Notes: generated by a model from the letters alone, not told the origin. A DNA stretch of 31,292 bases from JAYVYM01 sp046593925 (GCA_046593925.1 JBKJQN010000024.1:1-31292), one strand, 5' to 3'. Shown: positions 14,518 to 22,470, counted from the stretch's first letter. Program-made: numbers and translations.

Positions 14518-16424
14518 GCCGGCATGTTACGGCCCGGTCCCCCCGCTGGGTCCTGGGAACACGCCCCGGCGTTCTGCGCGGATGCCCCTGGTTCGGGCTG
14601 TGCCTGCCGCCACAACAGGTAGACCATCACCGTCCAGACCCGGCGTTGCCGGCCCGGGCGCTGCGGGTCAGCCAGCAGCCGCAACAAGCCGGCCTGGGAC
14701 AGCAGCGGGTCGTCGCACGACCCGAACAGCTCGCGGACCTGGCCGCCCATCTCACCGTCGAGCCAGTTCCGGAACGGGACCGGGAAGCCGAGCTTGGGTC
14801 GTCGGGCGATCTCGGCGGGCAGGACCCGCTCTGCGGCTGCCCGCAGAGCGGCCTTCGTCACCGACCCGTCGACGCGCAGGGACAACGGGAGCCGGCGGGC
14901 AACGTCGTACACCTCCCGGTCCAGGTACGGGACGCGGACCTCCAGCGAGTGCGCCATCGCCATCTTGTCAGCCTTCATCAAGATGCTGGAGGGAAGCCAC
15001 GTCAGACAGCTGACGGTCTGCATCCGGGCAGCGTTGTCCAGGTGCCCGGTGTCCGCGTAGTAGGGACCGACCAGCTCACTCGAGGGCTGCAGACCGGCCA
15101 GGGCACCAGATTCCATCAGCGCGGCCTTCGCGTCGTCGCTGAAGACCGGCACGTTGCCGAGGAAGCGGCGCTCCAGCGGCGTCGTGGCGCGGGTCAGGTA
15201 GCCCTTGCCCCGCCGGCCCTCGCGCAGCAGACCGCCGACCCGGGCCAGCCCGGCTTGCAGCGGCGCGGGCAGCCTGGTCACCGGGCGCAGCCGGTCGGGC
15301 TCGCGGTAGATGGGGTATCCGCCGAACAGCTCATCGGCGCCCTCTCCGGACAGGACGGCCTTGACGTGGGAGGAGGCCTGCCGGGCCAGGAACCACAGCG
15401 CCGGTGCGCTCGGGTCGCCGAGCGGCTCCTCCTGCGCGGCGATGACCGACGGGAGCAGTCGCCAGTACTCCTGCGCGCTCAGCACCTGCTCGTGGTGGTC
15501 GGTACCGAGTGCCGTCGCGAGGGACCGGGCCGCGGCCAGCTCGGACAGCCCGTCCTGGGTCCCCTCGAACCCGATGCTGAACGTCGAGAGCGGCTGCCTG
15601 CGGGCGGCGAGCGCGACGAGCAGGCTGCTGTCGACGCCACTGGACAGGTAGGCGCCGACCGGCACGTCCGCGATGAGGTGCGCGGTGACGGACCCGTCGA
15701 TGCGGGCGAGCACCTCCTCCACAAGCCCCTCGGCGGCCCCGTTGTCCGGCGTGAGCTCCGGGCGCCACCAGCGGTCCTCGCGCACCCGACCGCTGCGGAC
15801 CGTCAGGGTGTGGCCGGCCGCGAGCATCCGTACGCCCGGCCACATGGTGTGCGGGTGGGGGACGTAGCCGAAGCTCAGGAAGTGGCTCAGCGCGGCGGGT
15901 GCCGGCGCATCCGGCACCGCCCCCACGGCCCGCAGGACGCCGATCTCGGAGGCGAACAGCACCGCCCCGTCGTGCTCGGTCCAGTACAGCGGCTTGATGC
16001 CGAAGGCGTCGCGCGCCAGGAACAGCTCGCCGGTCTGCCGGTCGTGGACGGCGATCGCGAACATCCCGCGCAGGTGGTCGACGAGCCCGGCGCCCCACTG
16101 CTCGAACAGGTGCGGCACCAGGGCGGCGTCGCCGGCACCCGTGACGACGTGGCCGCAAGCCACCAGCTCGGCGCGGAGCTCGGCGTGGTTGTAGATCTCG
16201 CCGTTGAAGACCGTCCAGAACCGGCCGGTCTCGTCCGAGGCCGGCTGGGCGCCGCCCTCGACGTCGAGTAGCGCGAGGCGCCGGAAGGCGAGTCCAGCGG
16301 TGTCGAAGGAACGCTCGCCCGCATCGTCCGGACCGCGGTGGGCCATCGCCGCGCCCATGGCCGGCAGCCAGGAGGGCGGCCGCCGCCTGCCGTCCGAGCT
16401 GGCCCATCCCGCGATCCCACACAT
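14514..16424 (-). CDS. asnB: Glutamine-hydrolysing asparagine synthetase / AsnB-type amidotransferase
   Basis: A 636-residue protein starting MCGIAGWAS at 16424; Cys2 must be the N-terminal nucleophile, which fixes the start. The glutaminase domain (~1-200) has HRGPDD at 29-34, NGEIYNH at 74-80 and ARDAFGIKPLYW. The synthetase domain has the pyrophosphate loop SSGVDSS at 261-267, SIGFEG, and LSGEGADELFGGYPIYRE. It makes an amide from aspartate, or another carboxylate, with glutamine and ATP. Its length and its late segments (KADKMAMAHSLEVRVPYLD, RPKLGFPVPFRNWL) resemble the Bacillus AsnB / corynebacterial LtsA group, members of which amidate meso-diaminopimelate in peptidoglycan precursors. 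With a coupled C39 peptidase downstream, that substrate is a reasonable alternative to aspartate, but sequence alone does not decide. Confidence 0.92.
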   Translation of the reverse strand: MCGIAGWASSDGRRRPPSWLPAMGAAMAHRGPDDAGERSFDTAGLAFRRLALLDVEGGAQPASDETGRFWTVFNGEIYNHAELRAELVACGHVVTGAGDAALVPHLFEQWGAGLVDHLRGMFAIAVHDRQTGELFLARDAFGIKPLYWTEHDGAVLFASEIGVLRAVGAVPDAPAPAALSHFLSFGYVPHPHTMWPGVRMLAAGHTLTVRSGRVREDRWWRPELTPDNGAAEGLVEEVLARIDGSVTAHLIADVPVGAYLSSGVDSSLLVALAARRQPLSTFSIGFEGTQDGLSELAAARSLATALGTDHHEQVLSAQEYWRLLPSVIAAQEEPLGDPSAPALWFLARQASSHVKAVLSGEGADELFGGYPIYREPDRLRPVTRLPAPLQAGLARVGGLLREGRRGKGYLTRATTPLERRFLGNVPVFSDDAKAALMESGALAGLQPSSELVGPYYADTGHLDNAARMQTVSCLTWLPSSILMKADKMAMAHSLEVRVPYLDREVYDVARRLPLSLRVDGSVTKAALRAAAERVLPAEIARRPKLGFPVPFRNWLDGEMGGQVRELFGSCDDPLLSQAGLLRLLADPQRPGRQRRVWTVMVYLLWRQAQPEPGASAQNAGACSQDPAGGPGRNMPA

Positions 16425-16430
16425 ATCACC

Positions 16431-16440
16431 GACGTTACTG
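16431..16440 (-). promoter_or_regulatory. Possible leaderless -10 element for asnB
   Basis: On the minus strand the bases before the ATG read TAACGT-CGGTGAT-ATG. TAACGT fits the actinobacterial -10 consensus TANNNT, with seven bases to the start codon. There is no Shine-Dalgarno sequence. This is the arrangement of leaderless transcripts, where transcription starts at or next to the A of the ATG. No clear -35 is seen. Confidence 0.35.
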
Positions 16441-16599
16441 CGGCTCGTCGCAGGCACCCGCGAGGTGCAGCGGCAGCGGTGGAACGCAAGGTCCGTCAAA
16501 GGTCGGTGTTCTTGGCTTCGCGGGCGATCGGCGCAGCGCCGCGCAGCGGGGACCCGCATGGACATCAACGAGCGCGGCAGTACGTCGACCCGTCGCTGC

Positions 16600-17003
16600 C
16601 CGCTCACAGGTGCCACGACGACCACCCCGACATGCAACGCGTCGGGCCCGGCTGTGGGCTCCTACATCCAGCGCCCAGGCCACGACCGCGATCGCGCGAC
16701 CTGCTGGTACGTACCCGGCGACCACCGCGACCGTCATCGATGTCACCAAGTGCTGCACGAACGCGACAGCCACCCCCGACGGGCACCTGCTCATCACGGC
16801 CAAGAGCTCGGACCAGACAGCGCGCCGGCCTGCCTACCGTCCGGACGGGGCTTTGATCGGGGAAGTCCAGAACGGCGGGGGGAACCGCTACGGAGACACA
16901 GTCATCGCCTCTCCGGCCGTCAACCCCCTCAGCGTGACCATCAGGAGCAGCGCAGGCGGTGTGGTCACAGTCCCGACGACGCCTTTCGTGGTTGACAACT
17001 CAT
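16600..17003 (+). pseudogene. Remnant of a secreted repeat-domain protein
   Basis: Between asnB and the first STAS gene, one plus-strand frame reads protein-like text from about 16700 to 17003: TYPATTATVIDVTK, PDGHLLITAKSSDQTAR, AYRPDGALIGEVQNGGG, RYGDTVIASPAVNPLSVTIRSSAGG, VPTTPFVVD. Alternating strands with IRSSAGG/TAKSSD resemble beta-sandwich repeats at the C-terminus of actinobacterial secreted proteins. Just upstream, in another frame, comes TPTCNASGPAVGSY, which reads like a preceding linker or MBG-type repeat, so a frameshift is likely. There is no signal peptide and no start with a ribosome binding site, and after FVVD the frame loses sense before the STAS start. I infer a decayed 3' fragment. 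Bases 16441-16600 hold nothing that I recognise. Confidence 0.5.
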
Positions 17004-17113
17004 GGGTGCGGCACCCGGCCGCGCCCAGGGTGGGCAGACCCGGCCCGCACCCGTCTGCCTGGCGATGCTGGCAGGTCGTCCACGGGTCCTACCAGGTTGG
17101 AGCCAAGGAGACG

Positions 17114-17458
17114 ATGGTGAGCGCAGTACGCGCCAAGCTCGCGACCGTCATCCACGTTCCCTGGGAGACGCTCGACCTCCGGGTCGCCGAGGCGTTGCGA
17201 GCACTGCTCCGTGGGTCGTTCCGGCGGGGCACCGCGGTTGTCCTGGACCTGTCCGACGTGACTTTCGTGGACTCGTTCGCGCTGGGGGTACTTGTCGACA
17301 CCCACCGGCGACTGCGGGCCGAGGGCGGCGGTCTGATCGTTGCCAACGTCGACGACCGGGTCCTGCGGGTCTTGCGCCTCAGCGGGCTCATTCGTCAGCC
17401 GGCCGGCACAGACAGCTCCGAGCGGCCGGCGCCGCGGCTCCCACCTCGGGTTACCTGA
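17114..17458 (+). CDS. STAS-domain protein (anti-sigma-factor antagonist-like), phosphosite Ser replaced
   Basis: A 114-residue single STAS domain. The ATG at 17114 and the GTG at 17117 both follow AAGGAG (17105-17110); the GTG has the better spacing. The core reads VPWETLDLRVAEALRALL, VVLDLSDVTFVDSFALGVLVDTHRRLRAEGG, and VDDRVLRVLRLSGLI, matching SpoIIAA/RsbV-type antagonists. These bind an anti-sigma kinase when unphosphorylated and are released when a conserved serine is phosphorylated. In SpoIIAA that site is DSSGL, with the second Ser as main acceptor. Here the motif is DSFAL, so Phe takes the acceptor position. The paralogue at 19581 keeps DSSAL. The protein may be locked in one state or have a different partner. 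Confidence 0.88.
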   Translation: MVSAVRAKLATVIHVPWETLDLRVAEALRALLRGSFRRGTAVVLDLSDVTFVDSFALGVLVDTHRRLRAEGGGLIVANVDDRVLRVLRLSGLIRQPAGTDSSERPAPRLPPRVT

Positions 17459-17499
17459 GAGGGACATGAGTCGCATGTCGGGCAATGGTTCCGTCAGGT

Positions 17500-17519
17500 C
17501 GGCCGAACCGCTTCGGCCG
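17500..17519 (+). terminator. Perfect hairpin between STAS gene and AfsR-like regulator gene
   Basis: CGGCCGAA (17500-17507) pairs perfectly with TTCGGCCG (17512-17519) around a CCGC tetraloop, 41 bases after the STAS stop. There is no T-tract. A TATTGT (17534-17539) just downstream fits a -10 element for the regulator gene, so the hairpin may separate the two transcripts. It could equally be a binding site for a dimeric protein, being a palindrome. Confidence 0.5.
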
Positions 17520-17596
17520 GGCGGCAGCCCCTCTATTGTCTGTCCCGGGCCTGGCATCCTCGCCGTGGGGCAGCGCTGACCTTGCCGGGGGGCACC

Positions 17597-19489
17597 GTGC
17601 GCATCGAGGTGTGGGGGGCGTTGCGCGTCACGCGTGACGTCGGTGTGCTCGGACCGAGAGACTTCCCGGGGCGCAAGCCGAAGCAGCTCCTCGAGATCCT
17701 GGTCGCGGAGCGCGGGCACGTCGTGTCCAAGTCACGCATCGCCGACCTGCTGTGGTCAGACGACCTTCCGCAGAACTACCTCGCGACGCTTGAGACGTAC
17801 GTGTCCGTGCTGCGCCAGACGCTGGAACCCGGGGTGCGGGCCAAGGACTCCGTCATCACTACCGAGCGCGGCGGGTACCAGCTCGACGTCGCACGCACGA
17901 CCCTCGACATCGAGGACTTCGACCAGCTGGTCCGGTCTGCTGCGGGACTGCCGCCGGTCGCAGCCCTCGAGATTCTCAACACCGCCCTCGAGCTGGTCCG
18001 CGGCCCGGTGCTCGAGGACGAGCCCTACGCCGCCTGGGCCGATCAGCTTCGTGCGGTCTACGCACAGAAGCAGGTCCAAGTTCTGGTCGACGCCGGCAGG
18101 CTGTCACTGATCACCGGCGAAGCGGCGGCTGCCCTCGCACACGCTGAACAGGCCGTGGCCCAGGACCCGCTCGCGGAGGCTGCCTACCAGGTGCTGATGA
18201 CTGCCGCGTACTCGTTGTGGCGGCAGGAAGACGCGCTGCGAGCCTTCGACCGCTGCCGGCGCCTGCTTGCCGAGGAGCTCGGTGTCGACCCGCTGGATGA
18301 GACCGTCGCGCTGCACCTGGCGATCCTGCGACACGAGGACGTCGCGGCGCTGATGCCACGTCCCGCGGGCTTCGTCGACGCCGTGCCGTCCGCGGCGCCC
18401 CAGCGGTCCCCGGGACTGCTCGGGCGGACCGGCGAGCTCCAGCAGCTCGAGGACGCCCTTGGCGCGGCGATGGCGGGCCAGCTGACCCTGCTACTCGTAG
18501 TCGGAGACCCCGGGATCGGCAAGACGACCCTGGCTGACATGCTCATCGAGCGGGTCGGTGTTCCGGTCGGTAGCAACCGCTGTTCCGACCTGGAATCGGA
18601 ACTGCCCTACGTCGCCCTGTCCCTGGCGCTGCGTCCCGTGCTCGAACGCGGCGGCCAGCGGCCCATGCCAGTGGTGACCGAGCTCCTGCGAAGGGCTGAC
18701 AGGGCGGAACCTTTCGACCACTTCGCCCGGATGAGGGTGATGGAGTCGCTCGCCACCGTCGTTGAGGACAACGGCCCCTTCCTCCTCGTGCTGGACGATG
18801 CGCACTGGGCCGATCCCGACACCATCGCGACCCTGGGCTACCTCGCGCGGCGCTGTACCGCGGCGCCTGTCGCTGTCCTGCTGACCTGCGACCGGGGCCG
18901 GTTGAGCGAGTCACTGCGACGGCTCCCGGTCGCAGTGCGGATCGACCTGGACGAGCTCACGGCTGCCGACCTCACGTCGTTGCCGACCGGGGTCTACGAC
19001 GCCACCCACGGGCACCCCCTGTTCGTCACGGACTGGCTCGTTGCCGCTGAGCAGCGGCTGCCGGATGGCTTCACCCCGGCGCTGCGGGAGCGGGTGATCA
19101 CGCGCTGCTGGGACCTCGGCCCGCAGGCCTACCGGCTGCTCACGGTGGCAGCGCTGTTGGACCAGCCGTTCTCCCCGCCGCTGCTGGGCCAGCTCGTCGG
19201 CACCTCCGACGACGTCGTCGAGCAGCTGGACCGACTCGTCGACGAGGGCCTGCTCAACGACCAGGGGGAGGTCTTCTGCTTCCGCCACGCATTGGTGCGG
19301 CGAATCCTCGCAGAGACGTTCTCCACCGCCCGTCGGGCCCGCCTGCTCGCCCGCGCGCACAGCCTGGCACTGACGCCGCCCCGGCGGCGGAGCACTGACG
19401 CTGACGGCTCGCGACCCGGTGACGACTCGGGCCAGGGACCCGCCGTTCGGGTCCGGTCGGTCGGGGGCGTCGGCCACGAGCGCGGCTGA
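17597..19489 (+). CDS. AfsR/SARP-like regulator: winged helix, BTAD and AAA ATPase domains
   Basis: About 630 residues. GTG 17597 follows GGGGGG (17587-17592) and gives the usual VRIEVWGALRV beginning; TTG 17582 would add five residues. Residues ~1-90 are the OmpR-type winged helix (GRKPKQLLEILVAERGHVVSKSRIADLLW, TLETYVSVLRQTLEP, VITTERGGYQL). Residues ~95-245 are the bacterial transcriptional activation domain (EDFDQLV, ...LLAEELGVDPLDETVALH). An AAA_16-type NTPase follows, with Walker A GDPGIGKTT from residue 303 and Walker B LLVLDDAHWAD around D400. No LuxR-type or TPR region follows; the protein ends in a charged, disordered tail. AfsR-like proteins activate secondary-metabolism or stress genes by binding direct repeats. 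It sits between two STAS genes on the same strand. Confidence 0.92.
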   Translation: MRIEVWGALRVTRDVGVLGPRDFPGRKPKQLLEILVAERGHVVSKSRIADLLWSDDLPQNYLATLETYVSVLRQTLEPGVRAKDSVITTERGGYQLDVARTTLDIEDFDQLVRSAAGLPPVAALEILNTALELVRGPVLEDEPYAAWADQLRAVYAQKQVQVLVDAGRLSLITGEAAAALAHAEQAVAQDPLAEAAYQVLMTAAYSLWRQEDALRAFDRCRRLLAEELGVDPLDETVALHLAILRHEDVAALMPRPAGFVDAVPSAAPQRSPGLLGRTGELQQLEDALGAAMAGQLTLLLVVGDPGIGKTTLADMLIERVGVPVGSNRCSDLESELPYVALSLALRPVLERGGQRPMPVVTELLRRADRAEPFDHFARMRVMESLATVVEDNGPFLLVLDDAHWADPDTIATLGYLARRCTAAPVAVLLTCDRGRLSESLRRLPVAVRIDLDELTAADLTSLPTGVYDATHGHPLFVTDWLVAAEQRLPDGFTPALRERVITRCWDLGPQAYRLLTVAALLDQPFSPPLLGQLVGTSDDVVEQLDRLVDEGLLNDQGEVFCFRHALVRRILAETFSTARRARLLARAHSLALTPPRRRSTDADGSRPGDDSGQGPAVRVRSVGGVGHERG

Positions 19490-19538
19490 CTACGACCAAA
19501 GTCGCCTGTCGCGCGCCGCCGCACTCTGACTGACTACG
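19486..19538 (+). promoter_or_regulatory. CTGACTACG direct repeat, candidate regulator site
   Basis: The nine bases CTGACTACG occur at 19486-19494 and again at 19530-19538, 44 bases apart, which is four turns of 11. They lie in the short gap upstream of the second STAS gene. SARP/AfsR regulators bind direct repeats with 11- or 22-base spacing, so these could be sites for the upstream gene's product. The first copy overlaps the regulator's stop codon. Just after, CCCCC-TC-GGGGG (19545-19556) can form a small hairpin. Function is inferred. Confidence 0.3.
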
Positions 19539-19580
19539 GACGGACCCCCTCGGGGGACGGTGCTCCGGGGGGACGACGTG

Positions 19581-19913
19581 ATGGCAGTCCAAGCCTGGGC
19601 AGGCGAGGTGGGCATCGTCGTGGCCGTCCCCTGGCAGACCCTCGATCTTGAGGTCAGTGCCGCGCTGCGGGCATTGCTCCGTACAGCGCACCAACCGGGC
19701 AGCGCCTTGGTGGTGGACCTGTCAGGGGTGACTTTCATCGACTCCTCCGCCCTGGGCGTGCTGGTCTCTGCCCACCGGCGGTTGCGCGCCGAGGGCAGCG
19801 CGCTGCTCGTGTCGGACGTCGACGAACGGGTCCTGCGGGTTCTTCGCATCAGCGGCCTGGTGCACCAGCTGGACATCATCGACACCCGTCCGCTCCGGGG
19901 CCCGACCGTCTGA
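19581..19913 (+). CDS. STAS-domain anti-sigma-factor antagonist-like protein
   Basis: A 110-residue single STAS domain. The ATG at 19581 follows GGGGGGA (19567-19573); GTG 19578 is an alternative. It is a close paralogue of the 17114 gene: VPWQTLDLEVSAALRALL, VVDLSGVTFIDSSALGVLVSAHRRLRAEGSALLV, DVDERVLRVLRISGLVHQL. The phosphoacceptor motif DSSAL is intact, so a serine kinase of the RsbW/SpoIIAB type could regulate it. No such kinase gene lies in the window, so the partner is encoded elsewhere. Its last ~190 bases are overlapped on the other strand by the long C-terminal tail of the EamA transporter gene. Confidence 0.92.
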   Translation: MAVQAWAGEVGIVVAVPWQTLDLEVSAALRALLRTAHQPGSALVVDLSGVTFIDSSALGVLVSAHRRLRAEGSALLVSDVDERVLRVLRISGLVHQLDIIDTRPLRGPTV

Positions 19914-20882
19914 AGGTCGCAGGGCCAGAGGTCCTAGGACCAAGGTCCGCCCCGGCTGTGGAGGCGGCGGGCCCGCCGGCCCGCGCAGCTCGTCGAGGCG
20001 GACCATGGCGATGCCGGCGACCACCAGCGTGCCGCCGGCGAGCTGGATGGGGGTGGGGGTCTGGCCGAGCAGCAGCCACGCGAACGCGACAGCGAACAGC
20101 ACCTCGCTGAGCCCGACGAAGGACGCCAGCCGGGCCCCGAGGACCCGGGCGGCGGCGATGCCCGCGACGTACGCCACGACGGCGGCAACGAGTGACATGC
20201 CGAGCACCGGGAGGACCCAGCTCACCCGGGTGTCGAGCAGCAAGACGTCGGCACGCGGGGCCCGCAGCGGCAGCAGACCTGTTGCCCCCACCGCCAGCAG
20301 GAAGATCGCGCCGACGGTGAGCCCACCCCAGGCCACCACCAGCGGCGGGAGCGGGTCGTCGGCCTGCGCCGACAGGACGTAGTAGACGGCCAGTCCGACA
20401 GCTGCCCCGAGCCCCCAGAGCAGGCCGACGATGTCGAGGCTGTGCTTGCCGGCCAGGTCGAGCACGAGCACCAGGCCGGCCAGGGCGAGCGCCGAGCCGC
20501 CGACCGTGCGGCCGCGGGGGCGGCGGCCCTGGCGAAACCACAGCCAGCCGACGACCAGCAGCACGCCGGAGTACTCCAGCAGCAGGGCGACACCGACCGA
20601 CAGGTGCGCCACCGCGTTGAAAAAGCACAGCTGGGCACCAGCCACGGCCGCGAGGCCGTACACCAGGATCGTGCGGCTGCCCCGACGCAGCAGCGCAGCA
20701 CGGCCGCGCAGCTGAACCAGCGCGGGGGCGGTGAGTGTCAACGCCGCGATCGCGACCCGGGCGGTGACGGCTGAACCGGGCGACCAACCGGCGGCGAGCA
20801 GGGCGGCAGCGAAGGCTCCAGACGTCCCGAACGTGGCCGCCGAGAGCACGGCCAGCCCGAGGCCGGCACCGGATCCCCGCAC
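19722..20882 (-). CDS. EamA/DMT-family transporter with unusually long C-terminal tail
   Basis: A 386-residue protein. GTG at 20880-20882 follows a GGGGGTGGACGG stretch. There are two EamA repeats of five helices each; the first includes AATFGTSGAFAAALLAAGWSPGSAVTARV and AVAHLSVGVALLLEYSGVLLV, the second VSWVLPVLGMSLVAAVVAYVAGIAAARVLGARLASFVGLSEVLFAVAFAWLLLGQTPTPIQLAGGTLVVAGIAMV. These are drug/metabolite exporters of the inner membrane with unknown substrate. The family normally ends soon after the tenth helix (near 19990); here a ~85-residue soluble tail runs on to the TGA at 19722 and lies antisense to the STAS gene for 192 bases. The stop was probably lost, or a stop close to the membrane part mutated. 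It is downstream of the acyl-CoA synthetase gene by 49 bases. Confidence 0.85.
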   Translation of the reverse strand: MRGSGAGLGLAVLSAATFGTSGAFAAALLAAGWSPGSAVTARVAIAALTLTAPALVQLRGRAALLRRGSRTILVYGLAAVAGAQLCFFNAVAHLSVGVALLLEYSGVLLVVGWLWFRQGRRPRGRTVGGSALALAGLVLVLDLAGKHSLDIVGLLWGLGAAVGLAVYYVLSAQADDPLPPLVVAWGGLTVGAIFLLAVGATGLLPLRAPRADVLLLDTRVSWVLPVLGMSLVAAVVAYVAGIAAARVLGARLASFVGLSEVLFAVAFAWLLLGQTPTPIQLAGGTLVVAGIAMVRLDELRGPAGPPPPQPGRTLVLGPLALRPSDGRAPERTGVDDVQLVHQAADAKNPQDPFVDVRHEQRAALGAQPPVGRDQHAQGGGVDESHP

Positions 20883-20931
20883 CCGTCCACCCCCGTGTCC
20901 TCGTGTCGGCTCAGCGGCAGCGCTGGCCGGG

Positions 20932-22470
20932 TCAGACGCCGCGGCTGCGCCCCTGCCAGTACGGTGCCCGCAGCTCGCGACGCAGCACCTTGCCGGTGGC
21001 GTTGCGCGGCAGGGCCTCGAGCACGTCCACCGACGTGGGCCGCTTGTAGGCAGCCAGGTGCTCGCGGCACAGCGCGATCAGCTCTGCGGCGTCCAGGCTC
21101 GCCCCGGGGGCGGCCACCACGCAGGCCTTGACGGTCTCGCCCCATCGCTCGTCGGGGACGCCGACCACGGCGACCTCGCCGACCGAGGGGTGCAGCAGCA
21201 GCACCCGCTCCACCTCTGCCGGGTAGACGTTCTCCCCACCGCTGATGATCATGTCCTTGAGGCGGTCCTCCAGGAACACGTAGCCGCCGTCGTCGAGCCG
21301 CGCGATGTCGCCGGTACGCAGCCAGCCGCCTTCCAGCAGTGCCTCGGTTGCCTCCGGCTGGCGCCAGTAGCCGGCTGCACATTGCGCGGAGCGCACCCAC
21401 AGCTCGCCCAGCCCACCCGTGGACAGGCTGCGGCCGTCCGGGTCGACGACCCGCACCTCCACCCCCGGGTAAGGCCGGCCGGCCGACGCCAGCCGCTCCG
21501 GGTGCGCGGCGTCGGCGTGGTCGGCGGGGCTGAGGTAGGTGACTGCGCCTGACAGCTCGGTCATCCCGTACACCTGGCCAAGGACGCCGGGAAAGCGGGC
21601 CAGGCAGGCCTGCATCAGCGGTGCGGGCATCGGCGACGCGCCGTAGAGCAGGTGCTCCAGGCTGGACAGGTCACGCCGGTCCAGATCGGGGTCCTGCAGC
21701 AGGACGGCGAGCAGTGCGGGGACGACGAAGGTGTCGGTGACGCGCTGCTGCTCCACCGCGTCGAGCAGCAGCCCCGGCACCGGTTCGCGCATCAGCACCA
21801 CTCGGGCACCGGCCGCGAGGTTGGACAGCGCGTAGGAGATGCCCCCGACGTGGTAAAGGGGCATCGGTACCAGCGCGACCGTGCGCGGCGACGCCCCGAC
21901 CACCTGCTGCGCCGCGGCATTGTGCGCGGCGATGCTGTCGGACGTGAGCATCACACCCTTGGGAAAGCCGGTCGTCCCTGACGTGTAGAGCTGCAGGACG
22001 ACGTCGCCCGGGCCGGCCGGCACAGCAGGCGAGGTGTCGGGGACCTGCGCGCCGAGCCACGACTCGTACCCGTCGTCGGGGCCGCCCACCACGATCACCT
22101 GCCGCAGGTCCGGCAGCCGCTCGCGGACCTGATTGAGCGCGCCGACGTGCTCCGCGCCGACCAGCAGCAGTGCCGCCCGGGAGTCACCCAGGACGTGCAC
22201 GAGCTCGTCCGGGGCGAGCCGCCAGTTGACGACCGTGGTGACGGCACCTGCGAGCGCTCCGCCGTAGACCGCCTCCAGGCAGGCCGGGTGGTTCTTGTCC
22301 AGCACGGCCAACCGCCCACCGGCGCCGAGCCCGGCTGCCCGCAGGCCGGCCGATACCCGGGCCGTGCGCTCGCGCAGCTCCGCCCAGGTCCAGGCGCGGT
22401 CCCCGTATCGCAGCGCCTCGCCGTCGTCGCGCCGCAGCTCCGCACCGAGGGGTGGGACGGTCCTGGTCAC
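20932..22470 (-). CDS. AMP-binding acyl-CoA synthetase (FadD/long-chain type)
   Basis: A 512-residue protein. GTG at 22468-22470 follows GGAGG at good spacing; longer upstream readings lack this and give an Arg/Pro-rich extension. The adenylate-forming motifs are present: the P-loop YTSGTTGFPKG at 162-172, YGMTELSG (A5), GELWVRS, GWLRTGDIARLDDGGYVFLEDRLKDMIISGGENVYPAEVE (A7-A8), and the catalytic K494 in NATGKVLRREL. It activates a carboxylic acid to an acyl-AMP and then acyl-CoA. The substrate, fatty or aromatic, cannot be read from sequence. It is about 30 residues shorter than the second synthetase at 25345 and clearly different from it. EamA follows on the same strand. Confidence 0.92.
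   Translation of the reverse strand: MTRTVPPLGAELRRDDGEALRYGDRAWTWAELRERTARVSAGLRAAGLGAGGRLAVLDKNHPACLEAVYGGALAGAVTTVVNWRLAPDELVHVLGDSRAALLLVGAEHVGALNQVRERLPDLRQVIVVGGPDDGYESWLGAQVPDTSPAVPAGPGDVVLQLYTSGTTGFPKGVMLTSDSIAAHNAAAQQVVGASPRTVALVPMPLYHVGGISYALSNLAAGARVVLMREPVPGLLLDAVEQQRVTDTFVVPALLAVLLQDPDLDRRDLSSLEHLLYGASPMPAPLMQACLARFPGVLGQVYGMTELSGAVTYLSPADHADAAHPERLASAGRPYPGVEVRVVDPDGRSLSTGGLGELWVRSAQCAAGYWRQPEATEALLEGGWLRTGDIARLDDGGYVFLEDRLKDMIISGGENVYPAEVERVLLLHPSVGEVAVVGVPDERWGETVKACVVAAPGASLDAAELIALCREHLAAYKRPTSVDVLEALPRNATGKVLRRELRAPYWQGRSRGV

Noticed and set aside
14646..16271. Plus-strand frame of 541 codons across asnB
   Set aside because: It is the antisense shadow of a complete AsnB-type protein and has no recognisable motif.
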